64,000 nucleotides of DNA from Straminergon stramineum (taxonomy: Eukaryota > Streptophyta > Bryopsida > Hypnales > Calliergonaceae): positions 34,886,906-34,950,905 of the forward strand of contig OY987264.1 in NCBI GenBank assembly GCA_963920665.1, read 5' to 3'. Below the pieces are notes generated by a model that saw nothing but the letters and a program-made list of their open reading frames with translations, was not told the origin of the DNA and did no database searches. Positions within the stretch are counted from its first letter, which is position 1. Every line of letters begins with the position of its first letter. Both the position numbers and the translations under genes were made by a program. This document shows, one piece after another, positions 24,274-35,075 of this stretch.

Positions 24274-25678
24274 AAAATTGAACATCAACACTTTGTTAAA
24301 ATAGTAAACTTTCCAACACTAGGCAAATACTTCGTAATATTTTGTGCTATTTTCCTTACAATTTTTGTTTGATTGTAGCAATCTTAGTTTTGGATACAAA
24401 ATTTGAAAATCAACCAATCTTTTTTTCAAAGAAAATATAAATCTTTGTAGAGAATGTTTTTTTCAACCAAAAGTGTTGCCCAAAGTCTAAGAGCAACCAA
24501 AAAACAATTTCTTTCTTTTGGGGGGGGGGGGGAGATCAACTATATTTGAGTTGATGAATTTAAAAAAAGATAATTTTAAAAATGGATGAAAGTGCCTAGC
24601 TTCATTAAGTGACTATCCACTCAAAAACACAAGACACAAGTGAACATATGTATCATATGTTGACTACCTTCCCCATGGCTTTAGTTTTCATATGCTCTTT
24701 GCTCATTCTAATATTGAATGTAAAGGCTAAAATGACAAAACTTGAGAAGTTCTTAGACATATTTATTCTAAATGTTAGCAATACTATACCAATTTTATGG
24801 CTTGCTCTATATAACCTTTTTGGACAATTCCTTCATGATCCTTGAAAAAATAATTTCATTTTATTATTAAACACTTTGACATTCTTAAACAACTATATCT
24901 TTTTCAATACAATCCTACCATTCTTTCTTCTAATTTTGATTCCATATAACAGTGGGGGTTAGTTTATCACTCTTCAATTTTTTAATATCCAATTTGAGAT
25001 ATGTTTCTATTTAAAAGAAAGCAAGGAGTGAAGAAATTAACACCTAAATTTGGTATTTATGTTTTGAATATTAAAAAATAGCCCTATAATATAAAGGTTT
25101 GATTTTGGAAATTGGTCAACTACTTTTATTTGGCTTTTGACTTATTCATGTGTGTAGATTATATTTTTGGAGGCAAAATTTTGATATGAATTTTTGGAGG
25201 ATATAATTTTGTACCCATAGGTACTTTTAGAGACATTTTCATGAATTGTTGAATGATTTGGATTCAATAATTCAATTTCTATAATTATTGAAAGACTAGT
25301 TAGGAATTGTAGATTAGAAAAGAAATTCCACTTGAAAGTCATTCACAGCTAGAAGCTATATTGCCACTTGAGATCTACATTGATAATTTTGTGTGTGTCT
25401 CTCTATCTCTCTCTCTATATACACATACATACAAATATATCTTCATTCCTCCCATTTACTAATGCTTTTAATACAATACTCTTCCATTCAAATTATAGAA
25501 CAAGTTTCCTTTAAAATTTTGGTGACTTCATTCTAAGTTTTGATATTTTACTCTTCACAAGGAGATCATGGCACCAAACTACAATGTCATAGCTCCATGT
25601 AAAATCTATTTTGAAGCACCGAATACAATGTCATAGCCTCATGCACTCCAAAAACTCTTTTCTATTAGTAATTGGGCT
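24274..25678. other. Intergenic DNA with simple repeats
   Basis: No gene supported. A run of 13 G at 24520-24532 and a CT/TA-rich microsatellite at about 25391-25441 are the only notable features. Confidence 0.55.
24520..24532 (+). repeat. Poly-G run of 13
   Basis: Thirteen consecutive G in AT-rich surroundings. The length is likely to vary and be error-prone in assemblies. Confidence 0.95.
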
Positions 25679-25683
25679 CAAGG

Positions 25684-26783
25684 TGTCACGCCCCTTAGTG
25701 ACACTTACCACCTTAAGCTCACTTTCCAAGCACTTAACACCTCAATGCCATCAAGGTTCGCGTTCTCCTAACATTGCACATGCCACGCACCCACAATGTT
25801 AGGTTCCAACTCAAGTCACGGGGTTCCCCATTCCTCCGTGACTCCCAATCCTTTCTTTCCAATACACAAGACACCAGGCATGTCATTTGATGACATGGGG
25901 CGGAACTTCCATTGATGTCCAAGCACTCGGTGAGGCACTACTCCCACCGGTGCTAACCGCCCTTGAATGGGACCCAACTCCCCACTAGGCCTAACCTAAC
26001 TCATTTCGGGACTCACTAATCGGGACTCACACCATGGCCTAGTGTGGAGTGGGACAGCACCCAACCGGTATCAAGGAGTGCACAAGCACTCCATGGTAAC
26101 ACACAAGTGGTGGTGAGGCTCCAACACTAACCTCACCACCCGGGGCCACTTAGGCTCACCATGACACCATCCGGGAGTGAGGAGGGAGACTACCCCTCCT
26201 CATAGTACTCTCTGCGGGATTCGGCAGCCCCCCCCCCCTTGTATGTCAAGGGGGACTCCCAAACACCCTTTGGTTTTGGAAGACCACCCCGTTTCTCCCG
26301 ATTCACATTAGTTTGGGACTCCCGAACTTCCACCCGGCATAACTTTGCGGTCCGGGATCCAAATCGCACATGCGACCCCATATTCGACATCTACGTGACG
26401 CGTAGATGCCGATGGACTACTCACTTGCTCCATTCGGACAAGTACTCGCAAAGTTATTGCCCTCCAAAGATTCGGGACACTCCCGGCGCGACCAGGGCAC
26501 TCCTGGCGCGACCGAGACACCCCCAACTTTGAACGCCCATAACTTTTGACTCGCAAGTCCAAATCACGCGTTCTTTAGACGTCTAGAAACGTCTTCTCAA
26601 GACCTTTCCAAGCATGTATCACACGCCCCCAAATTCGTCCGGATCAGAGCGCTACATCGCTCTGATCGCTCGGGACTCCTAGTCCCCCTCACCTCATCTC
26701 TTGCAAGGCTTGGGGAGTCACCCCCAATGTCCCCCTTGCTCCACAAGGTGGCACGGGCACGCCTTGTGATGAGGGTCGTGACA
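25684..26783. mobile_element. Solo LTR with perfect 5-bp target duplication
   Basis: The element starts TGTCACGCCCC and ends GGGTCGTGACA, so it has the TG...CA ends and a short inverted TGTCACG/CGTGACA terminus. CAAGG flanks it on both sides (25679-25683 and 26784-26788), an exact 5-bp target duplication as made by LTR-retrotransposon integrase. The 1100 bases in between are clearly GC-richer than the flanks and encode nothing convincing. There is no second LTR or pol sequence next to it, so recombination between two LTRs is the likely origin. The TGTCACG start is common among plant Ty3/Gypsy-type LTRs, but the family cannot be named from this alone. Confidence 0.85.
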
Positions 26784-26788
26784 CAAGG

Positions 26789-27114
26789 TGCAAAGAAAAC
26801 TTAAAGGTGTAAGAGACTCATTAAATGGTCCATAAGCCCCATGAAATTTATCAACTTGCTACTTAATCATAAACATGAAAACAACAACTAAAAGTAAATG
26901 TACATGATTGTCCACCTATTCCTTTCATCATAGTTAAAGTAGGTTGTTCATAAGATGTCTTTCTAAACACTAATCCAAATTTCTAGTATGGTTTCACACC
27001 ACAAATCATTCTTTAGTAAATTCTTTTCAAATGTTTGGGATAATCCCTCCTTGGATCCATGGGAGAGGTTTCATTTCATTTCCTAATAGGAAGTCATTCA
27101 TCAATTGGAAAGTT
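26789..27114. other. Intergenic DNA, nothing recognised
   Basis: AT-rich spacer between the solo LTR and the next fold-back element. Confidence 0.5.
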
Positions 27115-27980
27115 GGGTCATTGCAAGAAACACCATCTATTTTCCGTAGTGTTTTGAATAAACCGGTTTATATCCAACGCTATAACTTTTGATTTATAAG
27201 CCCAATGCCCAAACCAAAAAATTCTATCCTAGAATTTTTGATTTCAATTGTACTCCTTATTTTTCAAACATTCAATAAAATCATTTTATATTTTAAAATC
27301 AATTTCATTAATATGTCACACTTTCAAGTTTAGGGGTTTTTATACTGAATACTAGTTCAAATGAATGTTTTTTTGCTGAAATTTCTGTAGTATAATCCTA
27401 CAGTAGGTAGACAATTTGAATTTTCTTCACCAAAATTCTATGTCCAAAAAGTTGTCCTAGTAGATACAATTGGGAAATTTTAATTTGTAGAAAATAGAAA
27501 AATAAATTTTCAAAAAAATGAAAATCAAACATTGGAAAAGACTTCACAGTGATGAAATTTGATTTTAAGAATGAGGTCACAAACATTTCTAATGTTTACA
27601 AGAGCATGTGCAAGGGAGGCCTCTTTGCACAAACGTGGAGGACATAAAATAATGTTTTTTTAGATGCCCTTTGGTAGGCACATGTCTACCTACTATAGGA
27701 ATATACCACAGAAATTTCAACCAAAAATAATTAATTTGAACCAGTATTTAGTATAAAAAAATCCTAAACCTAAAAGTGTGATATATTAATGAAATTGACA
27801 TTTAAATGTAAAATAATTTTTTAAAATTTCTAAAATATAAGAAATATGATGACAATCAAGTTAACTAGAAATAGATTTTTTATTTTGGGCATAGGATTTT
27901 TAATTCATAAGTTATAGTGGATGACAAGAGAGTCACTCTAAATGTGATGAGAAAATAGGCTAGTGTTTCTTGCAATGACC
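27115..27980. mobile_element. Fold-back element, GGGTCATTGCAAGAAA family, copy 3
   Basis: The left end GGGTCATTGCAAGAAACAC is matched by GTGTTTCTTGCAATGACC on the right. The arms remain inverted copies for much of the element (CTATAACTTTTGATTTATAAG near the left against CTTATAAACnnAAGTTATAG-like sequence near the right), so it would fold into a long imperfect hairpin. AGTT flanks both sides if the last base is taken as mutated. Size is about 866 bases, non-coding. Confidence 0.75.
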
Positions 27981-28860
27981 TAGTTGCAAAGAATCATTGG
28001 CTAGCTCCTACTTTGTGGGGGAAGCAAAAGGGCCCCCCTACATTGGTTAATAATGTTATGTTGTTGTCTAATGCATTACTTTTCAAGCTTATATTTGTTC
28101 GAAAATTTCAAATATTTGTCCAAACTTATTGTAGAAGTTCTTTGAGTTTTGCTCAATAGAGGAGTTTGAAAATGAAGTCTATAATTGCATTTTGACACAT
28201 TCTGATAGATGAAATGTTGGATTAAATGCACCTTCATTTTAGTGAGAGTAGTCATTTAATCCCTATATGCCTTAGGCTTTTTTTGAGCTTCTTAGAATTT
28301 GTTTTAAATTGAACAGAAAGCCAACATTTTGATAAGATTTTATCAATTTTTTTGGAATTGTAACCACACAAATTCAAACTAGACATGTTAGAGATCTCAT
28401 GGGATAAAAATCCACAACCATATCACTTTTGGATTATAATGTTTGATCAAGAGGGTGTTAAAACTATGACAATGATTTGAAATCTTTTAATCTTCTTTTC
28501 ACATGTCAAATCTAGAATATTGGTCACCAAAAAGATTTGAGGTTGAAAGGCATAACATACCTAACCCCAATCAACTTATGCCTTCTCAAAATCCTCTCTA
28601 ATTTTTTATAAAAGAATTTATAATACAATTTTTTCTTCAAGATGTAGTGCATTTGAGGCTTGTTTCCAAGAGCCTCCAACACTAAAAAATCAAGATTTGC
28701 AATGGACACCCTTGCACAAAATCTTGAATAAAAAAATCATAACCATTCATTTTCTACATCAGATTTTCAATGCTAAAACTAAACTTCAAAAAGAATTTTA
28801 GAAATATATAAATTATTAAAAAAACAAAAACTGATTGGGTTTTATTTAACTTAAAAAGGA
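27981..28860. other. Intergenic DNA with a possible half TTAA element
   Basis: TTAA at 28256-28259 followed by TCCCTATATGCCTTAGGC resembles the left end of the D/E subfamily of TTAA elements, but I found no right end. Nothing else is supported. Confidence 0.4.
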
Positions 28861-29586
28861 TTGTCAACACCAGAATTTGGTGCCTTGGGCATTTACGGTG
28901 ATTCGGTGAATCATTCAAGTGCAAGCTAAGTTATTTTGCAACTTATTGTGCCCAACCGTTACACATGCCGCCTTTGTCATAGTCAGTATTCAGTAAGTAT
29001 CTGGACACTGACCCCCATATTCACCCTTTTACTACAGAAACAAATATCTCAGACTCTCAGAGAGGGTTTGCAGAACATTGTAATAACAGGCCCATTTTTA
29101 CAGGGTTAAAGAATCACCGCCCTGCAACTACATTCTGACAATGGATCGATAGTGTGACTTTTGAGGCATCGGCCATGAGAAGAGTAGGTGTGGCGGAGCC
29201 CAAAAGCTGATTCACTGCCAGTCTTTCGACGATTCACTGATCGATCTTTGACTTCCCAGCCCATCTGCAGGCTAAGCCTCGTGGTAGGATTAAACGTTGC
29301 AAGTTGGAACTTAAGCCTTCACTTAAGTACACTAGTATAAGGTTAACTTATCAAAATCACACTATTTTGAAGTAGTGCAGGTCGAGGTTGAAATAATACT
29401 GTGTTGTACCAATTTCCACGGTGACTTTAATTTTCTGGGTGACACTAATTCCCCCTCGCTAACTAGGACAAATCAGTGTAGCGCACTCGCCGACCCTGCT
29501 GACAAGCACCAGCCACCATCATCACACCTCTTCCACAAATTATGTTGATAATTCCCTGCAGGTGCTATAGTAGGCTAATATAATAG
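28861..29586. other. Moderate-GC upstream region of gene 2
   Basis: Composition rises sharply from the AT-rich tract at about 28.9 kb. No open frame of note and no motif I can identify. Confidence 0.5.
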
Positions 29587-29632
29587 ATACTTCAGGAGTG
29601 CCCCGGTACTTATTACCTCAGACACAGATATT
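29587..29632 (+). promoter_or_regulatory. Conserved upstream block of gene 2
   Basis: Matches 9951-10016 upstream of gene 1 (ACTTCAGGAGTGCCCC, TACTTATTACCTC, AGACACAG). In gene 1 this block sits about 60-120 bases before the ATG. Here it is about 960 bases upstream because some 890 bases (29633-30526) intervene. Confidence 0.45.
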
Positions 29633-30526
29633 TCGCCACAAGTTCACAATCCACGTACAGCTCGCTAATTAGATAATTCCAGTACTACACCAGTGGACTA
29701 ACCTATCATCAACCGCACCAATTATCGTAACTCGATAGGCGAATGATTAAGAATAGCGATTACTCTTAGATTGAGAGAATACTTGCAATTGCCTCCTACG
29801 GAGCAGCTGTGAAGAGCAATAGTAGGTTAACAGCTAGCTCCCAAAGCCAGTGATTTACTGACCACTCAAGAAGAAATCTAGCGCTGGTTGGGTAGATTAG
29901 TCCGCATTGTCAACATAGATCATAACTTCACTCGGAGATCGAGCTGGCTCAGCATTACATTGCTCTGTATACGTATATGTTGAGCACTTGGTGGAATCTT
30001 CAACTTCACCTTGCAAATGACCGGCACCCCTCTCATTGCTCTGGAAGGGCTCAGTCTCGCTTCGACAGGAAAATTCCGGGGAGCGAGCCAGCTGCACAAG
30101 CTAGAGCAAGAACTGAAAGCATGTTTCATTTGAACACTGAGAATTTCTGGAAAAGAGAAGGTACAGTACACACTTGATCTATGCCCAAGGTGATTGTCAA
30201 TCTTTTTGTACGTGCTTCCATGTGTGTGCGTCCCTGAAGTAGGATACCGATTTTTTTTAATCATGGAATGTGCCAGCATAATTACGCGTAAACCAGTCTC
30301 TAATTCCAGAAAATAGCAAATTTAAGTGAAAATGGCACTATGGCAAATTTAAGTGAAAATTGGAATAGTTTTAGTCTCTCGAAGCCTAGCTGCACAGATC
30401 CGTACCCGTCTTAGTTGTTGGGCTCCGGGCACTTGAGTTTCACAACTTTGACACTATGAACCACGCCATTGATCACTTTGCGTTTGGCTATGGCGGAGTC
30501 AGTGAGCTTGCCGTGTGCAGGTTGAT
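29633..30526. other. Segment present only upstream of gene 2
   Basis: Interrupts the leader that is continuous in gene 1. It may be an insertion in gene 2, a deletion in gene 1, or a 5' UTR intron (the 3' edge reads GTGTGCAG just before the second conserved block). Frames at 29920-30279 (minus) and 29977-30177 (plus) are not recognisable proteins. Confidence 0.45.
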
Positions 30527-30593
30527 GTAACCAGAGCTAGGAGACAAAGAACTTCATCAATAGTGTCCTAGCGATCGAGACATTGTTTTAGCC

Positions 30594-32201
30594 ATGGCGC
30601 CCTTGAGGTGGAGCTGTGTGATGTTTGCATTACTATTCCTGATGTTGCAAGCTGCACAAGCACAGCAGCCTCCGAATTCCAACTGCAGTGCCATATCAAG
30701 CATGTCGCAGCAAAGTTCCATCCCGGAGAAAGATCCCTGCAGCAACACTACGGCGTACTCCGAGCTCGGCTCCTGTGGGCGCTACATGTCTGGGAACGTC
30801 ACCACGCCCTCCGCGGAGTGTTGCGCCAGCGCTCACGACGTCTGGACCTCGTTTCCGGCGTGCTTTTGCAAAGTCACCTTCTTCTCCAAGTTCCCGGATG
30901 ATGGCCCTGCTCTTGCTCTTGCTCGTCCGGCGCTGTGTAATATTACTGACGACCTGTGCAGCCAATGTCCAGGAGCCCTGGCACCGTTTCAGTCGGGTAA
31001 GAATACCAAATATCAAGCTTGTCACATCGTTTCATTGAATATCAAGCTTGTCAACTTGTTTCCCGAACATCGGGTCACATTGTTTCACGGAATATCAAGT
31101 CTGATTGTTTCATGCAGTGACGGAATGGCAAGGTACAAGGTAACGTGAACATAGCGCCTTGTTATGAGAATGGCAATTGCTGTGGTGAGGGATGCAATGC
31201 TATTCTCATTGCATACAAGGCTCTACTTTCATGGTACCGGAAATGGCCTCAGTAATTGTTGGATCCTGCTCAATCGTGGACTAAACGGATCCTCGGCTGT
31301 TACATCTTACAGTAAATCAATGACCGTCGATTTCAAAGCTTTTCACCCTAAAACTGACTTAAGTAAAATTTGAGAGCTTGAAGTGTTGAGAAGGTCGATC
31401 TTGGAATATAATGTGAAGTCATTTTTTTGAATTTAGAATGTCCAAATGTGTACATCCGCTCGTCCTTCCGCTCTATTGCTCCTTGGTATGAGAATGGCAT
31501 TTGCTGTGGTGAGGGATGCTATTTCTCATAGCAAGACTCTTCTTTCATGGTACCAGAAATGGCTGGATATACTACACAATCGAGGACTCAAAGGATCCTC
31601 GACTGTTACTTGTACAGTACATTGTATCCAGTGACCTTAAGTGTTCCATCCTAAACGGACTGAATAATCTTTGAGAGCTGTCCAGAAGGTTTGAGAAGGT
31701 GAAAGGATATAATGTGAAAGTCGTCATTTCGAATCTAGAATGTTCAAGTCTGTATATTTTGGTTGATGAAAGGGATCACATTAAAGCGAAGGTTTATGGT
31801 TTATAACTTTGATGTGACTTGCCAACTATAGTGGAACGTGTAGTTGCCTCCGAACTTGGATTTGAAATTATGGATACCAGGATTGTGGTAAGAAGAGCAA
31901 GATTTATGAGATGTATAGCTAAGTAACTGTGCTCTCCGTTTCCAATATAAAGAGATATAAATAGAGTCCATCGAGAGATTATGCTGTTTTCATTGATAAG
32001 AGCGATTTTATTTTGTATGCAGACAATACTGGTGGACACAAAGGAAAGATCAACACAGCATCTGTTGTTACTATCAGTGTCATTGTCACTCTTGCCATTG
32101 TGGGATGTGTGTGGCTTCTGTACTTCTGCAAAAAGAAAGCCCCCTGGAAACCGAAGCAGAGTCCCAGCAAGAACTATGTCCCACAGTTCAACAACGTGTA
32201 G
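30594..32201 (+). CDS. Gene 2: single-pass membrane protein with one ten-cysteine extracellular module
   Basis: Two exons, 30594-30996 and 32023-32201, joined in phase 1 (donor G|GTAAGA, acceptor TATGCAG|A), give 193 residues. The signal peptide is residues 1 to about 23. The module has C31, C49, C61, C76-C77, C90, C92, C115, C122 and C125. N-glycosylation sequons sit at N51 (NTT), N68 (NVT) and N116 (NIT). A membrane helix spans about 148-169, followed by CKKK and a 24-residue basic tail ending NYVPQFNNV. There is no kinase or other cytoplasmic domain, so it has the layout of a receptor-like protein. It is a paralogue of gene 1 (same intron position and UTR similarity) and of the ectodomain of gene 3. 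The CC and CxC pattern suggests a lipid-transfer-like fold, but this is inference. Ligand and partner are unknown. Confidence 0.8.
30997..32022 (+). other. Gene 2 intron with internal tandem duplication
   Basis: Canonical GT-AG intron of 1026 bases. Its first 150 bases stay open in the exon 1 frame, to a stop at 31146-31148, so intron retention would give a soluble 184-residue product. The rest holds a tandem duplication with a 324-base offset. Confidence 0.75.
31163..31763 (+). repeat. Diverged tandem duplication inside the gene 2 intron
   Basis: Copy 1 begins at 31163 and copy 2 at 31487, both with TATGAGAATGGCA followed by GCTGTGGTGAGGGATGC and, later, CTTTCATGGTACC and GGATATAATGTGAA-like landmarks. 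Gene 1 lacks both copies. The copies differ by many substitutions and small indels, so the duplication is not recent. Confidence 0.7.
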
Positions 32202-32725
32202 CAAAGTAAATCTGCGTACTCAGCTTTTTGGATGTTGGAATCTACTAGTCACTAGGTGAACATGAGAGTGCAAGTTAGAAGAATTGTAGTCTCTTTTTGA
32301 AGCTGGCATGAATTTAGAGTCCCGTTGTCAGAGATGGACACCACGACCAAGTCAGACTCCTTTGTAGGACAGCCTGAGGAAGCTTGGAATACAGTGTCAC
32401 CATTCCTCCTTTCAAAAGTGGGCTCTATCTGCTGCACTTAAACAAAATGAATTGTGAACGACGGACTCAGTTTCTTGTGAATGTAGTGATACAATATGCT
32501 GGTGTTGGGTGTTTTAGACGGATTTGAGAAGCGCTAGTTGTGCTACTAAGATGGGGATCCTATATGTACTGTACTGGGTGTGACATGGGACTGGTTGGAG
32601 TGCAGTAGTATATATTACATCATACCAGTCTATGAAAAAACTCAGGCAGTGTTATAACTAAATTATGGACTTTGTTCACTTTTTCCATACACTGTAAGTA
32701 TTACTCCGAACTAATGTTCATGGTT
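32202..32725 (+). other. 3' untranslated and downstream region of gene 2
   Basis: Similar to 11011-11545 downstream of gene 1, marking the 3' extent of the duplicated segment. Homology fades near GGTTTAAT at about 32725. Confidence 0.6.
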
Positions 32726-33241
32726 TAATCGCTAGGCGCAGCGACCAGTGCTTGCCTGCACTAACTTATATGTCAAAGTGGCCTTCAATATGCCTCCATG
32801 TCTATTTTTCTAGGAGCTTGAGGTAACTTACAGTATGTATCATCTGGAAATTCTTGTCATAGTTGGTGCAGTTCAAGAGCTTGTTTTCCATATGCAGGGC
32901 ATTGTTGCAGAATTACAGTGACCATTCATTTTCTTGTTCCATTGTGTGAACATGTAGATAATTAACATAAGTTAGGGCACAGGACAGCAGGTTACCCAAC
33001 ACTTCACTTTGCTGAGGAGGTTTGGAAAAATCTTTTGTCTTTTATACCCTTGGTATGTGGGCCAAACACACAAATGGTATGAGGACTATAATATATTTAT
33101 TCACATGCTTGAATCATGCTTTCTCACCAGAATCAACTTACAGGACAGCAGAGTTTGTCTTGGACACAGATGTGCCGTGGTACTTTCATGCTCTGCAGCT
33201 GAACTTCAGTGTAGCACAGTCTAAGGGTTTTTTAAGAATAA
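32726..33241. other. Intergenic DNA, nothing recognised
   Basis: Moderate GC, no convincing frame. Confidence 0.5.
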
Positions 33242-34209
33242 AGGTCTGTTCCCACTTGGGCTTAGTTAACACCTGCAGATTTTTGTTACGAAGCCTACGC
33301 AACTGTGGCGTGTCTGTATTCACACGGGAATGGCTGCGCAAGGAGTTTTTTGTGAGGTTTGGTTACTGAAACTGTAAAGTTTGGGGAAGAGCGTTCACAG
33401 TGACAAGTTTTTTGGTAAGAACTTGGCCACATCCGCATTGAATCTCCTCTGCATTCAGAATATCTTCCAACCTGCGAGGAATTCCACACCCCTGAACTTC
33501 TTGAGTACTCCAGAAGTCTGTAATTGAAAGCAATTGGAAGCACCGCTCTTATGCTTGAGAACGATGATAAAATTTCAACACATTCCCACCTGCGGTGTTT
33601 GCTATCTACCGAGCCTACATGGCGGGTGATGTGGCATGCTCATAAGAGCAGTATTACGGCCACTAATTCCTGGAAAAGCAGTAGAGTAAACTTGCCATTT
33701 ATCACACACATCCAAAAACCAGACAACAACTGTTGCCATTTACCATACACTAACCGCATAATGCAACTACCAATTCAATTGCCATGGGAACAAAATTTTG
33801 TATCATCACCCAATGACCGCACACTGTGCGGTGAAGGGTTGTAAGGAATTTTTAGCTAGATTTTAGCTTCATCGTCTTTCGATTGTAATAAAATTTGTAA
33901 GAAGAAATCTTTTTGCATCCTATTTTTTGAAGGTGAATCTTAACATGATATTTGATGATCACACCAAATTTCAAAACATGCAAGTCTTTGTATTTATGTG
34001 GAGAAAGATTTGAATTTTGCATGTGCAGTGATTAGCAAGTTTACTATAGGTATAGAGTAGCTAGCAGGTGCGCACTAAATCCTTGAAACTGAACATTTGA
34101 GGAAAAATCAGGAGTTTTTATGTAATTGAGCTGCCGATGCACCATTACATAAGAGCAGTGCCTTTGAGTGCCCAAAATTAGTGTGCCATGTGCGTGTGGG
34201 AACAGACCA
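33242..34209. mobile_element. Tourist-like (PIF/Harbinger-type) non-autonomous element
   Basis: The left end AGGTCTGTTCCCAC and right end GTGGGAACAGACCA are 13-base inverted repeats, and TAA flanks both sides (33239-33241 and 34210-34212). A GGnCTGTT-type terminus with a 3-bp TAA/TTA duplication is the pattern of plant Tourist elements. Open frames inside (up to 115 codons at 33022-33369) run across the left end and are not recognisable. Confidence 0.55.
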
Positions 34210-34212
34210 TAA

Positions 34213-35075
34213 GCTCAAGGCTCCAGTAGTGTGATAGAAACACTGGCAAATGTAAAATTCTGCCAGGGACTTCTTCCCTTAGTTCTTTGTACTGTTTCCT
34301 CTATCAATGGAAATTGTCCATGTGTTTAAAAAAAATTAAAATAAACAACACTGGCAAATGTGCTATCATAGAAAATCAAAATTTGTCACTTTTTTTTTTA
34401 ATTGCTTGGGACTATTGTTTTTTTAGTAGATGTTTCCTAACTTACCCATGTTAGTGACCTCTAGGCTTAGTAGGACAATTCTTGGCATACTGTCTTCACA
34501 AGAGGCTTATGCTAAGAAAGACATAATTTTGTGGCTATATCACTTGGGATGTTGTCCAGATATTTTCCAAAGCTAGACAATCATGAAGCCTTGATCCACA
34601 TGAAGTATTGTTCAGTTGCCATTGAAACTGCTCACTGGCTGGCCTGAAATTTAATTTTCTTGGGAAAGGTATGGTGAGCATTTAGAAAGAATGAAAAAAA
34701 AAACATCAATCCTGCACACATGTATATGCCTCAGCCTGGGGGGCAGACTGAGGGAAAGGTGCCCCTCGGGCTTGTGCAGAGTGCCAGAGCAAAAGACATT
34801 GTTTTTGCACCAGGTGTTGATAAACACTTGGCTCATAAACCTCTGTCTGTCCTCACTACAACAGCTATAGAAAGAGAAGATGTAATTCCTATTGGCAATA
34901 CCCACATGGATGGTGTCATGCCAAGCTAAGTTGCAGGTCTTAGTATTGTTACTAATAAGGTAGTTTCTTGCTCGAAGACAAGCCTGTTTCTAGCTGACCA
35001 CAAACACCACATAGGGGAGGCAACCCATTCATGATCACTGCTCCATTCTGGCAACGTAAGGTGGAGTAATTTCAA
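34213..35075. other. Intergenic DNA, no supported gene
   Basis: The frames at 34651-34905 (minus) and 34720-34929 (plus) overlap each other and match nothing I know. Confidence 0.5.
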
